From Cellulomonas sp. KRMCY2 (GTDB lineage Bacteria > Actinomycetota > Actinomycetes > Actinomycetales > Cellulomonadaceae), in contig NZ_JAGF01000001.1 in the NCBI RefSeq assembly GCF_000526515.1, positions 434,001 to 498,000 of the forward strand: a DNA stretch of 64,000 bases, in the 5' to 3' direction. Below the pieces are notes generated by a model. The model saw nothing but the letters and a program-made list of their open reading frames with translations, did not search any database and had not been told where the DNA came from. This document shows, one piece after another, positions 52,382 to 60,988 of the stretch; position 1 is the stretch's first letter, and each line of letters starts with the position of its first letter. A program made the translations under genes and the position numbers.

Positions 52382-53641
52382 TCATCTGGCGGCTCCCGGA
52401 TCGTCGAGGTCGAGGCTGCCGGACGCCGCATGCTCGTCGTGCTGGCGCGCCCGATCCAGGTAGGACTGCGACTTGGTGACCTCGGTCTGGAGCGTCCCGA
52501 TCGTCGTCGCCATCGAGTCCAGCGCCTCCACCTTGAACGTGTCGATGGCGTCCATCGTCGCGTAGATGTTCGCGAACGCGGCCTGGAGCTGGGGCAGCCC
52601 GATGGTGGCTGACGCCGCTTGCTCCTGGATCGCGGCGGAGTTGTCCTTGAGCATCTGCGACGTGCGCTCGATGAGGGTCGACGTCGTCGTGTTCAGCGCG
52701 GTGATCTGGTCGAGGACGAGCTTCTGGTTCGTCAGGGCTTGCGAGACGATGACGGCCGTGCGCAACGCCGACAGGGTCGTCGTCGACGCGCGGTCGACGC
52801 CCTTGATGAGCTCGATGTTGTTGCGGATGAGGATGTCGATCGCGAGGTAGTTCTGGATCGACACCGCGAGCTGGGTGAGCAGGTCCTGGTGCTTCTGGCG
52901 GACGTAGAACAGGACGTCGTCGCGCAGCGCACGGGCCTTGTCGGGGTCCGTCGCCTCGAGGTCGGCGACGGCCGCGGCCAGGCGCGCGTCGAGGCGCTCG
53001 GCGACGTAGACGTACTGGTTGAGCCGACCCATCGCGGCCCAGAGCGCCGTCTTCTCCATGTTCAGCGAGACGTTGTCCTTGCGGAGCTCGTCCTGGCCGT
53101 CGCGGAGCGCGTGCATGATCCCGTTGAGATGCGACTGGGCGGACTGGTACTTGCGGAAGTAGTCGGTGAGCTTGTCGCCGAACGGGAAGAGGCCAAGGAC
53201 CTTGCGGGCTCCGGTCGCGCCGGACGGGTCGAGATCCTCCACCGTCCGGCGCAGTTCGAGGAGCGTGTTCCCGACCTTGGACCCCGACGCCAGGCCGCCC
53301 TCGCGAATCGCCTTGACCGGCGTCTGCAGCAGGCGGTTGGACGACTCGGCCGCCTCCCGGATGTCCCGGTCGCCCATGGTGCGCACGTCCGCGGCCTGCG
53401 CCGCGAACGCGGGCGAGCTGGCGGGCGCAGCGAGCAGCGACGCCAGGTAGGTGTCGACCTTGGCGTCGAGGCCAGGGACCGCGCCGGGGGCGACCGCGGG
53501 CGCCATGGCCGGAGCCGCGGTCGCGGCGACGGCGGTGACAGGTGCCGGCGCGGTGAGGACCAGTGGCTGCTCGACGGGCGTCGGTGGTGCGAGGGGGGCG
53601 ACGGCGTGCGCGCCGGCGCTCGACGGGTCTTCGGTGGTCAT
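52382..53641 (-). CDS. telA: TelA-family (toxic anion resistance) protein
   Basis: A 419-residue protein. A Pro/Ala-rich N-terminal 55 residues precede the helical TelA domain (about 60-400), with AAESSNRLLQTPVKAIREGG, FPFGDKLTDYFRKYQSAQSH, LNGIMHALRDGQDELRKDN, MEKTALWAAMGRLNQYVYV and LAVSIQNYLAIDILIRNNIE. These are strongly TelA-like. The ATG at 53641 follows AGGAAGGGA. It is the first gene of the ten-gene operon. TelA proteins occur with tellurite/Ter and envelope-stress systems; their biochemical role is not known. Confidence 0.92.
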   Translation of the reverse strand: MTTEDPSSAGAHAVAPLAPPTPVEQPLVLTAPAPVTAVAATAAPAMAPAVAPGAVPGLDAKVDTYLASLLAAPASSPAFAAQAADVRTMGDRDIREAAESSNRLLQTPVKAIREGGLASGSKVGNTLLELRRTVEDLDPSGATGARKVLGLFPFGDKLTDYFRKYQSAQSHLNGIMHALRDGQDELRKDNVSLNMEKTALWAAMGRLNQYVYVAERLDARLAAAVADLEATDPDKARALRDDVLFYVRQKHQDLLTQLAVSIQNYLAIDILIRNNIELIKGVDRASTTTLSALRTAVIVSQALTNQKLVLDQITALNTTTSTLIERTSQMLKDNSAAIQEQAASATIGLPQLQAAFANIYATMDAIDTFKVEALDSMATTIGTLQTEVTKSQSYLDRARQHDEHAASGSLDLDDPGAAR

Positions 53642-53655
53642 CGCATCGTCCCTTC

Positions 53656-53670
53656 CTGAGGCCGCCTCAG
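53656..53670. promoter_or_regulatory. 15-bp palindrome just before the telA ribosome site
   Basis: CTGAGGC-C-GCCTCAG is a perfect inverted repeat with a one-base centre, ending directly at the telA ribosome site. It may be an operator or an mRNA element for the whole operon. No clear -35/-10 pair was assigned. Confidence 0.4.
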
Positions 53671-53804
53671 CGTCCCGGTTCGCGTGCGGCCAACCTATCC
53701 GCTGGCGTAGTCGTCCGGGAGCACCTGCCCGTACCGGAGTAACGCGCGGCGGCGTCCCAGGTTCCGCACGGCTGGGAACGCAGGGCACTGCGCTGCGCCT
53801 GCCG

Positions 53805-55769
53805 TCACAGGTCGATGTGGGCGCCCATGAGCACGGTGCGCTCGGGCGGCAGGTGGAACACCTCGGTGCGGTCGGCAGCGTTGTGGGCCATCCAGATGAA
53901 CAGCCGGGTACGCCAGGTCCGCAAACTCCACGGGGCGGCATGGATGGTGGTGACCGACAGGAAGTAGTGCGCCGAGTCGAGGTCGAACGGGAGCAGCGGG
54001 TGCTGCCCGAAGGCAAGGGCGAGTCCGCGCGGGACGTCCTGGCTGTCGGTGAAGCCGACCCGGATGGAGACCGCGACGATGCCGACGCCGTCGTGGCCGA
54101 TGTCCTCGACCGTCACCCGGTCGACGTGCCGGACGTGCGGCACGTTCTCGTTGACGATCCGGACCAGGACGACGTGCTCGTGGACGACCTGGTTGAAGTC
54201 GACGTTCGAGCGCAGTGCGAGCGGGGTCGTGGTCGAGTTCGGGTGCGGGTAGATCGCAACGCCGGGGACCCGCGCCACGCGACCGTCCCGGAGGATCGCG
54301 ACGAACAGGTCGAGCGGCCCGCCCAGCTCGCGCTCCTGCTCCCGCAGCACCGCGGCCCCGGCTCTCCAGGTCGTCATCATCGTGACCACGACGACGGCGA
54401 TGACCAGTGGCAGCCACCCGCCGCTCACCACCTTGGTGAGGTTCGCGGCGAGGAAGACCAGCTCGAGGGTGCCGACCACGGCGACGAAGACGACGAGCTT
54501 CCAGACCGCGACCCGCCAGACCGTGTGTGCCAGGAGGAGGAACAGCGCACTGGTCAGGAGCAGCGTGCCGGTGACGGCCAGGCCGTAGGCGGTCGCGAGT
54601 CGTTCGGAGCTCTGGAACGCGGCGACCAGGACGAGCACGCCGGCGAACAGGCTCCAGTTGACGACCGGCACGTAGATCTGACCGCCCTCCTCGCGAGAGG
54701 TGTGCCGCACGGTCAGTCGGGGCAGCATCCCGAGCCGCACCGCCTGGCGGGACACGGAGAAGGCGCCGGAGATCACCGCCTGGGAGGCGATGACGGTCGC
54801 CACGGTCGCCAGGACGACCAGAGGCAGCCGCGCCCACGTGGGCGCGAGGGAGAAGAACGGGCTGGCGGCCGCCTGCGGGTCGACGAGGATGAGCGCGCCC
54901 TGGCCGAGGTAGTTGATGGCCAGAGCGGGGAACACCGCCACCCACCAGGCCGAGCGGATGGCCCGCGCCCCGAAGTGGCCCATGTCCGCGTACAGCGCCT
55001 CGGCGCCGGTGATGGTCAGCACGACGGCGCCCATCGCCAGGAACGCCTGCCACGGGTGGCCGGCGACGAACGCGAGCGCGTAGGTCGGGGACACGGACTG
55101 CAGGATCTCGGGAGCGCGCAGCACATGCGGCAGCCCGAGCGCTGCCAGCGTGACGAACCACACCGTCATCACCGGCCCGAACACCCGCCCGACCGCCTCG
55201 GTCCCCCACCGCTGGACGAGGAACAGGACCGTGAGGATCACCACGGACACGGGCAGCACGAGGCTCTCGAGCCGCGGGTCGACCACACCGATGCCTTCGA
55301 CCGCGGACATCACCGAGATCGCCGGCGTGATGACGCTGTCGCCGTAGAAGAGCGCCGCACCGATCATGCCGAGCAGCAGCACCGCGCCCAGCGCCCGCGG
55401 ACGGCCGGCGAGGCGGTCCCGAAGGAGCGCAACCAACGCGAGGATGCCGCCCTCGCCCTCGTTGTCGGCGCGCATCGCCAGTGCGACGTACTTGAACGAG
55501 ACGACGATCGTGATGGACCAGAGCACCATCGAGATGACGCCGAGGACGTCGTCACGGGTCGGCTCGACGGAGTGCTGCCCGATGCTGAACACGGCCTGCA
55601 TCGCGTAGAGCGGGCTGGTCCCGATGTCGCCGAACACGACACCGAGGGCTCCCAGACCGAGGGTGAGCCCGCCGCGGTGGCCGCCGGCCGAACCGACCAC
55701 CGCCGATGCGCGTCGCGATGTCGAGGGCACGCGCGCAACGTACACCGACCGCGCAGGATCAACCTGCAC
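53805..55769 (-). CDS. kup: KUP-family potassium transporter
   Basis: A 654-residue membrane protein. After a basic lead it has the KUP hallmark LGALGVVFGDIGTSPLYAMQ, then about twelve helices, with GDSVITPAISVMSAVEGI, ALYADMGHFGARAIR and VIASQAVISGAFSVSRQAVR. A C-terminal cytosolic domain of about 150 residues ends VLMGAHIDL. It takes up K+ with protons. The start is uncertain: GTG at 55769 is used, but a GTG at 55730 would remove 13 unconserved residues and leave a small inverted repeat (55753-55767) outside the gene. Confidence 0.93.
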   Translation of the reverse strand: MQVDPARSVYVARVPSTSRRASAVVGSAGGHRGGLTLGLGALGVVFGDIGTSPLYAMQAVFSIGQHSVEPTRDDVLGVISMVLWSITIVVSFKYVALAMRADNEGEGGILALVALLRDRLAGRPRALGAVLLLGMIGAALFYGDSVITPAISVMSAVEGIGVVDPRLESLVLPVSVVILTVLFLVQRWGTEAVGRVFGPVMTVWFVTLAALGLPHVLRAPEILQSVSPTYALAFVAGHPWQAFLAMGAVVLTITGAEALYADMGHFGARAIRSAWWVAVFPALAINYLGQGALILVDPQAAASPFFSLAPTWARLPLVVLATVATVIASQAVISGAFSVSRQAVRLGMLPRLTVRHTSREEGGQIYVPVVNWSLFAGVLVLVAAFQSSERLATAYGLAVTGTLLLTSALFLLLAHTVWRVAVWKLVVFVAVVGTLELVFLAANLTKVVSGGWLPLVIAVVVVTMMTTWRAGAAVLREQERELGGPLDLFVAILRDGRVARVPGVAIYPHPNSTTTPLALRSNVDFNQVVHEHVVLVRIVNENVPHVRHVDRVTVEDIGHDGVGIVAVSIRVGFTDSQDVPRGLALAFGQHPLLPFDLDSAHYFLSVTTIHAAPWSLRTWRTRLFIWMAHNAADRTEVFHLPPERTVLMGAHIDL

Positions 55770-55810
55770 AGCCGCTCCGACGAGCCCGGTGCACCTGACA
55801 GCGGAGAGAC

Positions 55811-56635
55811 TCAGACCCAGGGTGAGTCGATCGAGAACTCGTCCGCGACGGACGTGATCTCGGCCTGGGTCAGGCCTTCGGCGCGACCGCCGGCGACGAT
55901 GTCCATGTACTCGTAGTGCGCCCCCGTCTCGGCGTACTCGATCCGGTCGACGGCCCGGGTCACCGACAGGTCGGAGCGGGACATCACGCCGTGCTTGGAC
56001 CAGATGACGATCTCGAAGTCCCGCAGGCCCTCGACGTTGGCCGCCATCATCCCCTCGGAGCCGGGCACCAGGAACGGCAGCACCCCGACGCCCTGGGACA
56101 GGGCCACGATGCTCTCCGGCTCCCAGCGCAGGATCTTCCTGTTCATCGTGGCGGTGTCCCGGTAGGCGGGGATGTGCGAGAGGTAGGTCAGGTGCGGCGG
56201 CTGGGCGTGCACGACGGCCTGGAAGTCCACCCCGCGGCGGGCCACCTGGTCCTGGTGCACGGCCAGGTGGGAGTTGAACTCCGACGTCAGCTTCTCGAAC
56301 AGGCGCCGCGGGGAGGTGAACAGCGTCGCGGTGAGGCCGTCGTCGTGGATGCGCACGGCGCCGACGTTCGCCAGCGGGTCCTCGTGGATCTGGCGAAGGC
56401 GGCGGCCGGAGCCGGTCACCAGCAGCGATCGGCCGGCCAGCGCCGGGGCCGGGAGCGGCAGGACGAGCTCCGACTGCTCCGGGAACCGGCGGCGCAGCTC
56501 GATGTCCCAGCCGACGTAGACCGAGATGTTGCCGGCACCGGCCTCGCTGGCGTCGATCTCGCTGATCCTGGTCCCGCCGGCGCCCATGGAGGCGAGCAGC
56601 TCGTCAAGCTCGGGGAAGGGCTCATGAAGGGGCAT
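55811..56635 (-). CDS. rhaD: Rhamnulose-1-phosphate aldolase
   Basis: A 274-residue class II aldolase that splits L-rhamnulose 1-phosphate into dihydroxyacetone phosphate and L-lactaldehyde. Features are AGAGNISVYVGWD, LLVTGSGRRLRQIHEDP, SEFNSHLAVHQ, the metal-ligand pattern VVHAQPPHLTYLSHI and VIWSKHGVMSRS. Length equals that of known RhaD. It is the last gene of the rhamnose operon, 29 bases after the kinase gene. Confidence 0.93.
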   Translation of the reverse strand: MPLHEPFPELDELLASMGAGGTRISEIDASEAGAGNISVYVGWDIELRRRFPEQSELVLPLPAPALAGRSLLVTGSGRRLRQIHEDPLANVGAVRIHDDGLTATLFTSPRRLFEKLTSEFNSHLAVHQDQVARRGVDFQAVVHAQPPHLTYLSHIPAYRDTATMNRKILRWEPESIVALSQGVGVLPFLVPGSEGMMAANVEGLRDFEIVIWSKHGVMSRSDLSVTRAVDRIEYAETGAHYEYMDIVAGGRAEGLTQAEITSVADEFSIDSPWV

Positions 56636-56664
56636 GGTCAGGCTCTCTCCTCAGGTGGCGTGGC

Positions 56665-58161
56665 TCAGGGCCACAGGGTGCGCTCGGCCGCGTCCCACGC
56701 CGCCTCGCTCCCGGTGGGTTCCCACCGGGTCAGCTCGGACGAGGCCACGACGACCTCGCGGATGGCGGGCAGCCCGCCCACCAGGGCACCACCGGCCCAC
56801 GCCTGGACCAGCAGGTTGCCGATCGCCGTGCACTCGGCCGGTCCCGCGACCACGGGCAGCCCGGTCGCGTCGGCCGTGAGGCGGCAGAGCAGCCCGTTGC
56901 GTGACCCGCCGCCGACCACGTGCACGACCGAGATCTCGCGGTCGGACAGCACGGCGGCCTGGCGCACGGCACGCCGATAGGCCAGGGCGAGCGAGTCCAG
57001 GATGCAGCGGACCGTCGATGCCGGGTCTGCGGGAGGGCGCCGACCGGCCCGGCGCGCGGCGGCAGCGATCCGGGCCGGCATGTCGCCGGGCGGGATGAGT
57101 GCCGGGTCGTCGACGTCGATGACGCAGGCCAGGGACGGGACGTCCGCGGCAGCGGCGACCAGCTCCGCGAGGTCCTGCGGCCTGCCCTCGTCGACCCAGG
57201 TACGCATCGACTCCGACAGCAGCCACAGGCCGGCGACGTTGCGCAGGTAGCGCACGGTGCCGTCGACACCGAGCTCGTTGGTGAAGTTGGCCGCACGGCT
57301 CGCCTCGGTCAGCACAGGTGCGTCGAGCTCGACGCCGACCAGGGACCAGGTGCCCGAGGAGATGTACGCCGCCCTCGAGGGCTCCATCGGCACGGCCGCG
57401 ACCGCCGAGGCGGTGTCGTGCGAGCCGACGGCGACCAGCTCCGTCGCGGCCAGGCCGAGCTCGGCGGCGAAGCCGGGACGCAGCGGGCCGAGCACGGTCC
57501 CCGGTTCGACCAGCGGCGCCAGGAGCCCTGCCACCTCGGCACCGGTGGCTGCGGCCAGAGCGGCCAGGACCCTCGCGCTCCAGGTGCGGCTCGTCACGTC
57601 GAGCAGGGCGGTCGTCGAGGCGTTCGTCATCTCGGTCACCTCGACCCCGGACAGCCAGCTGCCGAGGAGGTCGGGGAGCATCAGCAGGCGGCGGGCCGCA
57701 GCGAGCTGTGCCGTCCCGGCCGCGGCGCCGAGCTGGAAGACGGTGTTGAACGGCTGGAGCTGGACGCCGGTCGTGGCATAGAGCTCCGACTCCGGGAGGT
57801 GGGCGAACAGACGGGACGGCACCCCGATCGTGCGCTCGTCGCGGTAGTGCACCGGGTTGCCCAGCAGCACGCCGTCGGCGTCGAGCAGTCCGTGGTCCAC
57901 CGCCCAGGTGTCGATGCCGACCGAGCGGACCGGACCGTGCTCGCGACCGGCGACCCGGAGCCCGTCCAGGGCACCGCGCCACAGGGCCAGCACGTCCCAG
58001 TGCAACGTGCTCCGCCCGCCTGCCGGCACCCGGACCGGCTCGTTGGCGAACCGCGCGACGTCTGTCGTGCTGAGCCGACCAGCCGCGAGCCGTCCGACCA
58101 CGACCCGCCCGCTGGACGCGCCGAGGTCGACCGCGGCGTAGGTGCCGGTCGCATCGTTCAT
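56665..58161 (-). CDS. rhaB: Rhamnulokinase
   Basis: A 498-residue FGGY-family kinase. It opens with AAVDLGASSGRVVVGRL, has SVGIDTWAVDHGLLDADGVL, GNPVHYRDERT, VAVGSHDTASAVAAVP and ISSGTWSLVGVEL, and the C-terminal VHVVGGGSRNGLLCRLTAD nucleotide motif. It phosphorylates L-rhamnulose. The ATG at 58161 follows GAAGGGC; upstream codons up to 58224 lie in the isomerase gene and lack similarity. It overlaps the rhaI stop region only at that discarded extension. Confidence 0.94.
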   Translation of the reverse strand: MNDATGTYAAVDLGASSGRVVVGRLAAGRLSTTDVARFANEPVRVPAGGRSTLHWDVLALWRGALDGLRVAGREHGPVRSVGIDTWAVDHGLLDADGVLLGNPVHYRDERTIGVPSRLFAHLPESELYATTGVQLQPFNTVFQLGAAAGTAQLAAARRLLMLPDLLGSWLSGVEVTEMTNASTTALLDVTSRTWSARVLAALAAATGAEVAGLLAPLVEPGTVLGPLRPGFAAELGLAATELVAVGSHDTASAVAAVPMEPSRAAYISSGTWSLVGVELDAPVLTEASRAANFTNELGVDGTVRYLRNVAGLWLLSESMRTWVDEGRPQDLAELVAAAADVPSLACVIDVDDPALIPPGDMPARIAAAARRAGRRPPADPASTVRCILDSLALAYRRAVRQAAVLSDREISVVHVVGGGSRNGLLCRLTADATGLPVVAGPAECTAIGNLLVQAWAGGALVGGLPAIREVVVASSELTRWEPTGSEAAWDAAERTLWP

Positions 58162-58198
58162 CGAAAGCCCTTCGGTCGGGGTGCGGGGACGGCTGTGG

Positions 58199-59365
58199 TC
58201 AGGCGCCCCAGCCGGCCTGCGCACCCCCGGCGCGCTCGTCGGCGACCCTCTGCAGGTAGCCGCTGCCGGCGAACGCGGCCATCGGGTCGGCCGGAAGACC
58301 TCGTTCCTGCCGCCACGCAGCCAGGGCCGGTCGGACGTCGGTGTAGAACGCGTCCATGAACACGGCGTTCGCGCCCAGCACGTCGTTGGCCTCCTGCGCA
58401 GCGTCCAGAGCGGGGCGGTCGAGCAGCAGTGCTCGGGCGACCATCTCCTGGACGTTGAGCACCGAGCGGATCTGCCCCGGGATCTTGTCCTCGATGTTGT
58501 GGCACTGGTCGAGCATCAGCGCAACGCCGTTGGCCGGGTCGAGGCCACCGCCGCGGGCCACCTCGACGATGATCCGGAACAGCTGGAACGGGTCGGCCGC
58601 CCCCACGATGAGGTCGTCGTCGGCGTAGAAGCGGGAGTTGAAGTCGAACGAGCCCAGCTTCCCCAGGCGCAGCAGCTGGGCCACGATGAACTCGATGTTG
58701 GTGCCGGGGGCGTGGTGGCCGGTGTCCAGGCACACCAGCGCCCGCTCCCCGAGCGCGGCCACGTGCACGTACGACGTACCCCAGTCCGGGACGTCCATGT
58801 GGTAGAACGCCGGCTCGAAGAACTTGTACTCCAGGACCATGCGCTGCTCGTCGCCCACCTGGGCATAGATCTCCGCGAGCGAGGACGCCAGGACGTCCTG
58901 GCGTCGCCGCAGGTCGGACTGGCCCGGGTAGTTCGTCCCGTCGGCCAGCCAGATCTTCAGGTCCCGCGACCCGGTCGCAGCCATGATCTCGAGGCACTCG
59001 AGGTGGTGGTCGATCGCCTTGCGCCGAACCGCCGCGTCCAGCGAGGCCAGCGAGCCGAACTTGTACGCCTCGTCCTGGAAGGTGTTCGAGTTCACGGTCC
59101 CCAGCCGGAGCCCGAGGTCCTCGGCGAACGCCCGCAGGGCCGCGTAGTCGTCGACCTTGTCCCACGGGATGTGCAGGGCGATGCTCGGCGACAGACCCGT
59201 CAGGGCGTGGACCTGGGCCGCGTCGGCGATCTTCTCCTGGACCGTGCGCGGTGTGCCCGGGCTGCCGAACACCCGGAACCTGGTGCCCGAGTTGCCGTAC
59301 GCCCAGGAGGGCACCTCGATGGCGAGGTGGTCGAGGGGCGCGAGGGTCTGCTGGTCGATGTCCAC
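58199..59365 (-). CDS. rhaI: L-rhamnose isomerase
   Basis: A 388-residue TIM-barrel isomerase of the Pseudomonas-type RhaI branch rather than the E. coli RhaA branch. Visible pieces are VPSWAYGNSGTRFRVFG, SIALHIPWDKVDD, LGTVNSNTFQD, LKIWLADGTNYPGQSD, VLEYKFFEPAFYHMDVPDW, CLDTGHHAPGTNIEFI and SFDFNSRFYADDDL, holding the Glu, Asp and His metal ligands. It converts L-rhamnose to L-rhamnulose. It lies 39 bases after the mutarotase gene. Confidence 0.94.
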   Translation of the reverse strand: MDIDQQTLAPLDHLAIEVPSWAYGNSGTRFRVFGSPGTPRTVQEKIADAAQVHALTGLSPSIALHIPWDKVDDYAALRAFAEDLGLRLGTVNSNTFQDEAYKFGSLASLDAAVRRKAIDHHLECLEIMAATGSRDLKIWLADGTNYPGQSDLRRRQDVLASSLAEIYAQVGDEQRMVLEYKFFEPAFYHMDVPDWGTSYVHVAALGERALVCLDTGHHAPGTNIEFIVAQLLRLGKLGSFDFNSRFYADDDLIVGAADPFQLFRIIVEVARGGGLDPANGVALMLDQCHNIEDKIPGQIRSVLNVQEMVARALLLDRPALDAAQEANDVLGANAVFMDAFYTDVRPALAAWRQERGLPADPMAAFAGSGYLQRVADERAGGAQAGWGA

Positions 59366-59404
59366 GAGAGGACCTTTCCGGTCGGAAGTACGGTGTGATT
59401 CGTC

Positions 59405-59776
59405 TCAGACGAGTTCGGAGGTGATGGGTGCAGATCCGTCGATGCCCGTGAGCTGGTCCTCGAGGTGGAACACCTCGTCGAGCTCGAGGAAGCCGGCGTC
59501 GGGCGAGGTGTCGTCCAGGCCGACGAAGAAGGGCGCCATCTCGGCCTGCCACCGGGCGTTGACCTCGGTCGCTGCCATCCCCGCTCGGGCCGCGTCCAGC
59601 GATGGCGTCTCGAAGTAGCCGATGAGCAGGCCGTCAGGCCGGACGAACAGCGAGTAGTTGTGCCAGCCCGTGTCGCGCAGGGCGCGCAGCATCTCCGGCC
59701 AGACGGCGGCGTGCCGGCGGCGGTACTCCGCCAGACGCTCAGGACGGACCTGGAGCTGGAAGCAGACGCGGTGCAT
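59405..59776 (-). CDS. rhaM: L-rhamnose mutarotase
   Basis: A 123-residue dimeric alpha/beta barrel protein (RhaM/RhaU). It starts MHRVCFQLQVRPERLAEYRR and includes HAAVWPEMLRALRDTGWHNY, SLFVRPDGLLIGYFETP and MAPFFVGL, containing the conserved His, Tyr and Trp of the active site. It interconverts the anomers of L-rhamnose to feed the isomerase. A strong hairpin separates it from the binding-protein gene upstream. Confidence 0.93.
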   Translation of the reverse strand: MHRVCFQLQVRPERLAEYRRRHAAVWPEMLRALRDTGWHNYSLFVRPDGLLIGYFETPSLDAARAGMAATEVNARWQAEMAPFFVGLDDTSPDAGFLELDEVFHLEDQLTGIDGSAPITSELV

Positions 59777-59797
59777 GGCGGTTCCCTGCGGTTCAGG

Positions 59798-59842
59798 GCT
59801 GCGGGTGCCCGGTCCCGGCCGGCCAGGCCGGGCACCCGCAGC
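59798..59842 (-). terminator. Intercistronic hairpin after the rhamnose-binding-protein gene
   Basis: A perfect 15-bp stem (59798-59812 with 59828-59842) around a GC-rich 15-base loop. It begins 8 bases beyond the rhaS-type stop and lies before rhaM. No T-run. As after malE-type genes elsewhere, it may stabilise the binding-protein message or terminate part of the transcripts. Confidence 0.6.
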
Positions 59843-59849
59843 GTCGAGG

Positions 59850-60908
59850 TCAGTAGTTGAAGTCGGCGATGTTGCTCTCGTCGAAGACGAACGGGTCGCC
59901 GAGGACCACGACGCCGTCCGCGCCGACGGTGAAGTCGGTCACCCCGCTGCTCAACCCCTCGGCAGTGAAGGTGTCGCCCTCGGCGCCGGTGATGTCGCCG
60001 TCGACCAGGGCCTTGGCGGCGAAGGCGGCCAGGATGCCCAGGTCCTCGGGGTTCCACAGCGCGAACGACGTGACGGTGCCGTCCGCGATGTAGTCGCGCA
60101 TGTCGTTCGGCGTGCCCAGGCCCGTGAGCGCCACCGTGCCCTTGAACTCGGACGTGGACAGGTAGCGGGCGGCGGCGGCGATCCCGACGGTGGTCGGCGA
60201 GACGATCCCCTTGAGGTCGGGGTAGGTCGAGAGCAGCGCCTCGGTCTTGTCGTAGGACGTCTGGTCGTCGTCGTCGCCGTAGACGACCTCGACCAGCTCG
60301 ATGTCCGGGTAGTCGGACGCGAGGTAGGTCTTCATGACCTCGATCCAGGAGTTCTGGTTCGTCGCGTTGGCCGTGGCCGAGAGGATCGCGATCTGACCGG
60401 CGCCGCCGATCTGCTCGGCGATGATGTCGATCTCCTTCTGAGCGATCAGCTCGGCGCTGGAGGCCTGGATGTACATCTCGCGGCACGAGACCTCGACGTC
60501 GGAGTCGAACGTCACGACGTGCACGCCCGCGTCGCGCGCCTCCTTGAGCGAGTCGCACAGCGCGTTGGTGTCGTTGGCCGAGAGCACGATCGCGTCGACG
60601 GCCTGCTGGGTCAGCGTGTTGATGTAGGTGACCTGCCCGTCAGCGGTCGCCTCGGTCGGGCCGACCTCCTTGAACGTGCCGCCGAAGCCCTCGACGGCCG
60701 ACTGGGCAGCGGCGTCCGACGCCTCGAAGTAGGGGTTCCCGAGGTTCTTGGGCAGGAAGGCGATGTCGTAGCTCCCCGCCTCGTCGCCCGAGGCCCCGGC
60801 GGGCTCCTCCTCGTCGGCGCCGGAGCAGCCGGCCGCGACCATGGTGATCGTGAGCGCCAGGGCCGCGGCCTTGGCCGTCGTCCTGCGCCGTGAAGACGTC
60901 AACTTCAT
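59850..60908 (-). CDS. rhaS: Rhamnose ABC transporter substrate-binding lipoprotein
   Basis: A 352-residue binding protein. The signal ends at Val-Ala-Ala-Gly-Cys (near residue 28), then an acidic linker. The mature chain begins YDIAFLPKNLGNPYFEASDA and shows VDAIVLSANDTNALCDSLKE, HVVTFDSDVEVSCREMYI, and IAILSATANATNQNSWIEVM, the pattern of the rhizobial-type RhaS binding protein. The ATG at 60908 follows GAGGAAG. Its neighbours (two permeases, mutarotase, isomerase) support L-rhamnose. Confidence 0.93.
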   Translation of the reverse strand: MKLTSSRRRTTAKAAALALTITMVAAGCSGADEEEPAGASGDEAGSYDIAFLPKNLGNPYFEASDAAAQSAVEGFGGTFKEVGPTEATADGQVTYINTLTQQAVDAIVLSANDTNALCDSLKEARDAGVHVVTFDSDVEVSCREMYIQASSAELIAQKEIDIIAEQIGGAGQIAILSATANATNQNSWIEVMKTYLASDYPDIELVEVVYGDDDDQTSYDKTEALLSTYPDLKGIVSPTTVGIAAAARYLSTSEFKGTVALTGLGTPNDMRDYIADGTVTSFALWNPEDLGILAAFAAKALVDGDITGAEGDTFTAEGLSSGVTDFTVGADGVVVLGDPFVFDESNIADFNY

Positions 60909-60988
60909 CGTTTCTTCCTCTCGGATGGATACCGCTGGGGACTGATGGCCTGACGGTCGGTGGTGCACGAGGAGCCCTGGTCGGGCCC

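Noticed and set aside
55753-55767. Small inverted repeat gcagg-N5-cctgc near the kup start as a terminator
   Set aside because: Only five base pairs and no T-run; too weak to claim.
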